Shown one piece after another: positions 62,070-64,000 of a stretch of DNA of 64,000 bases; position 1 is the first letter of the stretch; each line of letters starts with the position of its first letter. Origin of the DNA: Nesterenkonia lacusekhoensis (GTDB taxonomy: Bacteria > Actinomycetota > Actinomycetes > Actinomycetales > Micrococcaceae); assembly GCF_017876395.1 (NCBI RefSeq), contig NZ_JAGINX010000001.1, forward strand, positions 682,001-746,000. The letters are read 5' to 3'. The position numbers and the translations under genes are program-made. Below the pieces are notes generated by a model, which was given only the letters and a program-made list of their open reading frames with translations, was not told where the DNA came from and did no database searches.

Positions 62070-64000
62070 TTATCGTTCAGAGCGGTCGAGGATTCTGTCG
62101 GTGCTCGCTTCGGGGGTGAGGTCGAGGCGGCGCAGCAGCTGAGCATTCAACGCCACGACGACGGTGGAGACCGACATGAGGATCGCGCCGATGCTCATGG
62201 GCAGTACGAACCCGACCGGCGCCAACACGCCGGCGGCCAGCGGTACGGCGGCCAGGTTGTAGCCGGCGGCCCACCACAGGTTCTGCTTCATCTTCCGGTA
62301 GCTGGCACGGGAGAGCTCGAACACCGAGAGCACCGAGCGCGGATCAGAGGAGGCGAGGATCACGCCAGCGGAGCCAATGGCCACATCGGTGCCGGCGCCG
62401 ATGGCGATACCGACATCGGCTTGGGCCAGGGCGGGGGCGTCGTTGACACCATCTCCGACCATCGCGACCTTGCGACCCTCGTCCTGGAGCTCGGCGACCT
62501 TGGCTGATTTGTCTTCCGGGCGGACGCCTGCGAAGACCCGGTCAATACCCAGGTCTTTGGCGACGGTTTCTGCCACGGCTTGGGCGTCTCCGGTGATCAT
62601 GACCACCTGCACCCCGCGGGCGTGGAGGGCATCGACAGCGTCGCGGGACTCGGGCCGGATTTCATCGGCCAGGCGCAGCGCTCCGATGACTTCTCCGTCG
62701 GCGAGGACGTGGAGGATGATCGCTCCTTCCTCGCGCCAGGTGTCAGCCACCGGCAACTCGTCTCGATTCTGCTGTTCGAGCAGATACGGACCACCGACCT
62801 CGACGACCGTTCCATCGACGGTGGCTTTGACCCCGACGGCCGGTGAGGAGGAGAAGTCCGAGGCCCTGGGCACCCGGAGCTCCTTGTTGCTGGCGGCACC
62901 GACAATCGCTCGGGCCAGTGGGTGCTCACTGTCTGCCTCGGCGGCTGCGGCCAGCGCCAGCACCTCATCCTCATTGCGGTCTCCGACCGGCTCGATACCG
63001 GTGACGGTGGGCTCGCCCTTGGTCAGTGTGCCGGTCTTGTCGAAGAGCACCGAGTCGACGGTGCGCATCGACTCCAGGGCGAGCCGGTCCTTGACCAGTA
63101 CACCGCCGCGGGCGGCGCGTTCGGTGGCGATGGAGACGACCAGTGGGATCGCCAGGCCGAGTGCGTGGGGGCAGGCGATGACCAGCACGGTGATGGTGCG
63201 CACCACCGCGGCATCGGGCATCCCGAGCAGTGCCCAGGTGATCGCGGTGATCACCGCGGCGCCCAGGGCGAACCAGAACAGCCAGGCGGCGGCAGTATCG
63301 GCGAGCCTCTGCGCGCGGGACGATGACGCCTGGGCATCGGAGACGAGCTTCTGGATGCCTGCTAGGGCGGTGTCATCCCCGATCGCGGTGACCTCGACGC
63401 GTACTCCGGAGTCGGTGGCCACGGTGCCGGCAACAACGTGGTCGCCGGTCTCGCGGCGCACGGGCTTGGACTCCCCGGTGACCATGGACTCATCCATCGA
63501 TGCACTGCCGTCGACGATCTTCCCGTCGGCCGGTACTGAGGAGCCGGGACGCACGATCACGACGTCTCCGACGGTGAGGTCGGCCGGGGCGACTTTCACC
63601 ACGTCGTCGCCGTCGACCTTCTCGGCCTCATCGGGCAGCAGGGCGGCAAGGGAGTCCAGCGCTGAGGTGGTCTGGGCCAGCGATCGCATCTCGATCCAGT
63701 GGCCCAGCAGCATGATGACCACCAGCAGTGCGAGCTCCCACCAGAAGTTCAGCTCGTGGTCCAGGATATGCAGGGTCGCGCCCCAGGAGGCGATGAACGC
63801 GACCGTGATCGCCAAGCCGATCAGCAGCATCATGCCCGGTTTGCGCGAGCGGATCTCGCTGACCGCACCGGTCAGGAACGGCCAGCCGCCCCAGAAGTAG
63901 ACGATGGTGCCCAAGATCGGGGAGACCCACCACACCCATTCGGCCTCGGGCAGGTGGTAGCCGACCAGGTGGGCGAACATCTCATTGAACCCCACCACCG
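62070..64000 (-). CDS. copB: Copper-translocating P1B ATPase, CopB-type (5' end outside window)
   Basis: About 643 residues are seen. The helix-6 motif is CPH (VIACPHALGLAIPLVV), typical of CopB-type (P1B-3) pumps; the phosphorylation site is FDKTGTLTKGEP, the actuator VTGESKPV, the hinge MVGDGVNDAPALAQADVG. The frame is still open at the window edge, so the His-rich N-terminus expected in CopB is probably just outside. It works with csoR in copper export. Confidence 0.92.
   Translation of the reverse strand, partial: VVGFNEMFAHLVGYHLPEAEWVWWVSPILGTIVYFWGGWPFLTGAVSEIRSRKPGMMLLIGLAITVAFIASWGATLHILDHELNFWWELALLVVIMLLGHWIEMRSLAQTTSALDSLAALLPDEAEKVDGDDVVKVAPADLTVGDVVIVRPGSSVPADGKIVDGSASMDESMVTGESKPVRRETGDHVVAGTVATDSGVRVEVTAIGDDTALAGIQKLVSDAQASSSRAQRLADTAAAWLFWFALGAAVITAITWALLGMPDAAVVRTITVLVIACPHALGLAIPLVVSIATERAARGGVLVKDRLALESMRTVDSVLFDKTGTLTKGEPTVTGIEPVGDRNEDEVLALAAAAEADSEHPLARAIVGAASNKELRVPRASDFSSSPAVGVKATVDGTVVEVGGPYLLEQQNRDELPVADTWREEGAIILHVLADGEVIGALRLADEIRPESRDAVDALHARGVQVVMITGDAQAVAETVAKDLGIDRVFAGVRPEDKSAKVAELQDEGRKVAMVGDGVNDAPALAQADVGIAIGAGTDVAIGSAGVILASSDPRSVLSVFELSRASYRKMKQNLWWAAGYNLAAVPLAAGVLAPVGFVLPMSIGAILMSVSTVVVALNAQLLRRLDLTPEASTDRILDRSER

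Noticed and set aside
1-64000. CRISPR arrays, rRNA and tRNA genes
   Set aside because: No regularly spaced identical repeats and no recognisable rRNA or tRNA sequence were seen on either strand. The ychF-end repeats are unequal in spacing and not CRISPR-like.

Overview
The window is high-GC DNA with actinobacterial genes throughout, most like a Micrococcales bacterium (a Micrococcaceae/Nesterenkonia-like, salt-tolerant organism fits, but genus is a guess). No rRNA, tRNA or CRISPR array was recognised.

Positions 1-13.5 kb are chromosomal. They hold the end of an ABC-2 permease with a two-component system, then a complete choline-O-sulfate to glycine betaine block: two BCCT transporters, a formylglycine-generating enzyme divergent from choline sulfatase (which carries the cysteine that enzyme modifies), two DUF202 membrane proteins, choline dehydrogenase and betaine aldehyde dehydrogenase.

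Positions 13.6-25 kb are the most unusual part. The 3' end of ychF (protein end VVEFRFAV, stop) is followed by a tandem series of partial copies of the ychF 3' end (protein reading NAVEFRFNV, stop) at about 17.44, 19.85, 19.92, 20.86, 22.33 and, degenerate, 24.95 kb. Between copies lie small cassettes of accessory genes: CmtR, a CtpG-like metal pump and a thioredoxin-like protein; a membrane-anchored unknown with a two-gene unknown pair; an aminoglycoside-type nucleotidyltransferase; HigBA with a hydrolase; MepB, DUF429 and a hydrolase. No recombinase lies in the array. It looks like stepwise cassette accretion at a ychF attachment site.

Positions 25-43 kb hold ordinary metabolic and regulatory genes (acetyltransferases, an M23 peptidase, SDR, quinone reductase, NhaC antiporter, HAD phosphatase, aldo/keto reductases, YitT, DUF421, Nudix). 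Oddities here are an in-frame HxlR-GNAT fusion, a Tat signal peptide cut from its amidase by one stop codon, a deletion that beheaded both a GntR regulator and a dimethylglycine oxidase, and an unlisted 29-residue amphipathic peptide gene.

Positions 43.5-61.5 kb are an insertion-sequence graveyard. They contain two IS30 elements that both entered IS3-family transposase genes at the same codon, two identical-length IS407-like elements with clean 4-bp target duplications (one disrupting an antibiotic-type ABC-F gene, one nested in another IS3 element), an IS481 element, a further IS3-family element, and remnants of a serine recombinase and an MFS pump. Surviving cargo is a TetR/FAD-monooxygenase pair and a LysR/EamA pair. 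The window ends with csoR and a CopB-type copper ATPase that runs off the edge.
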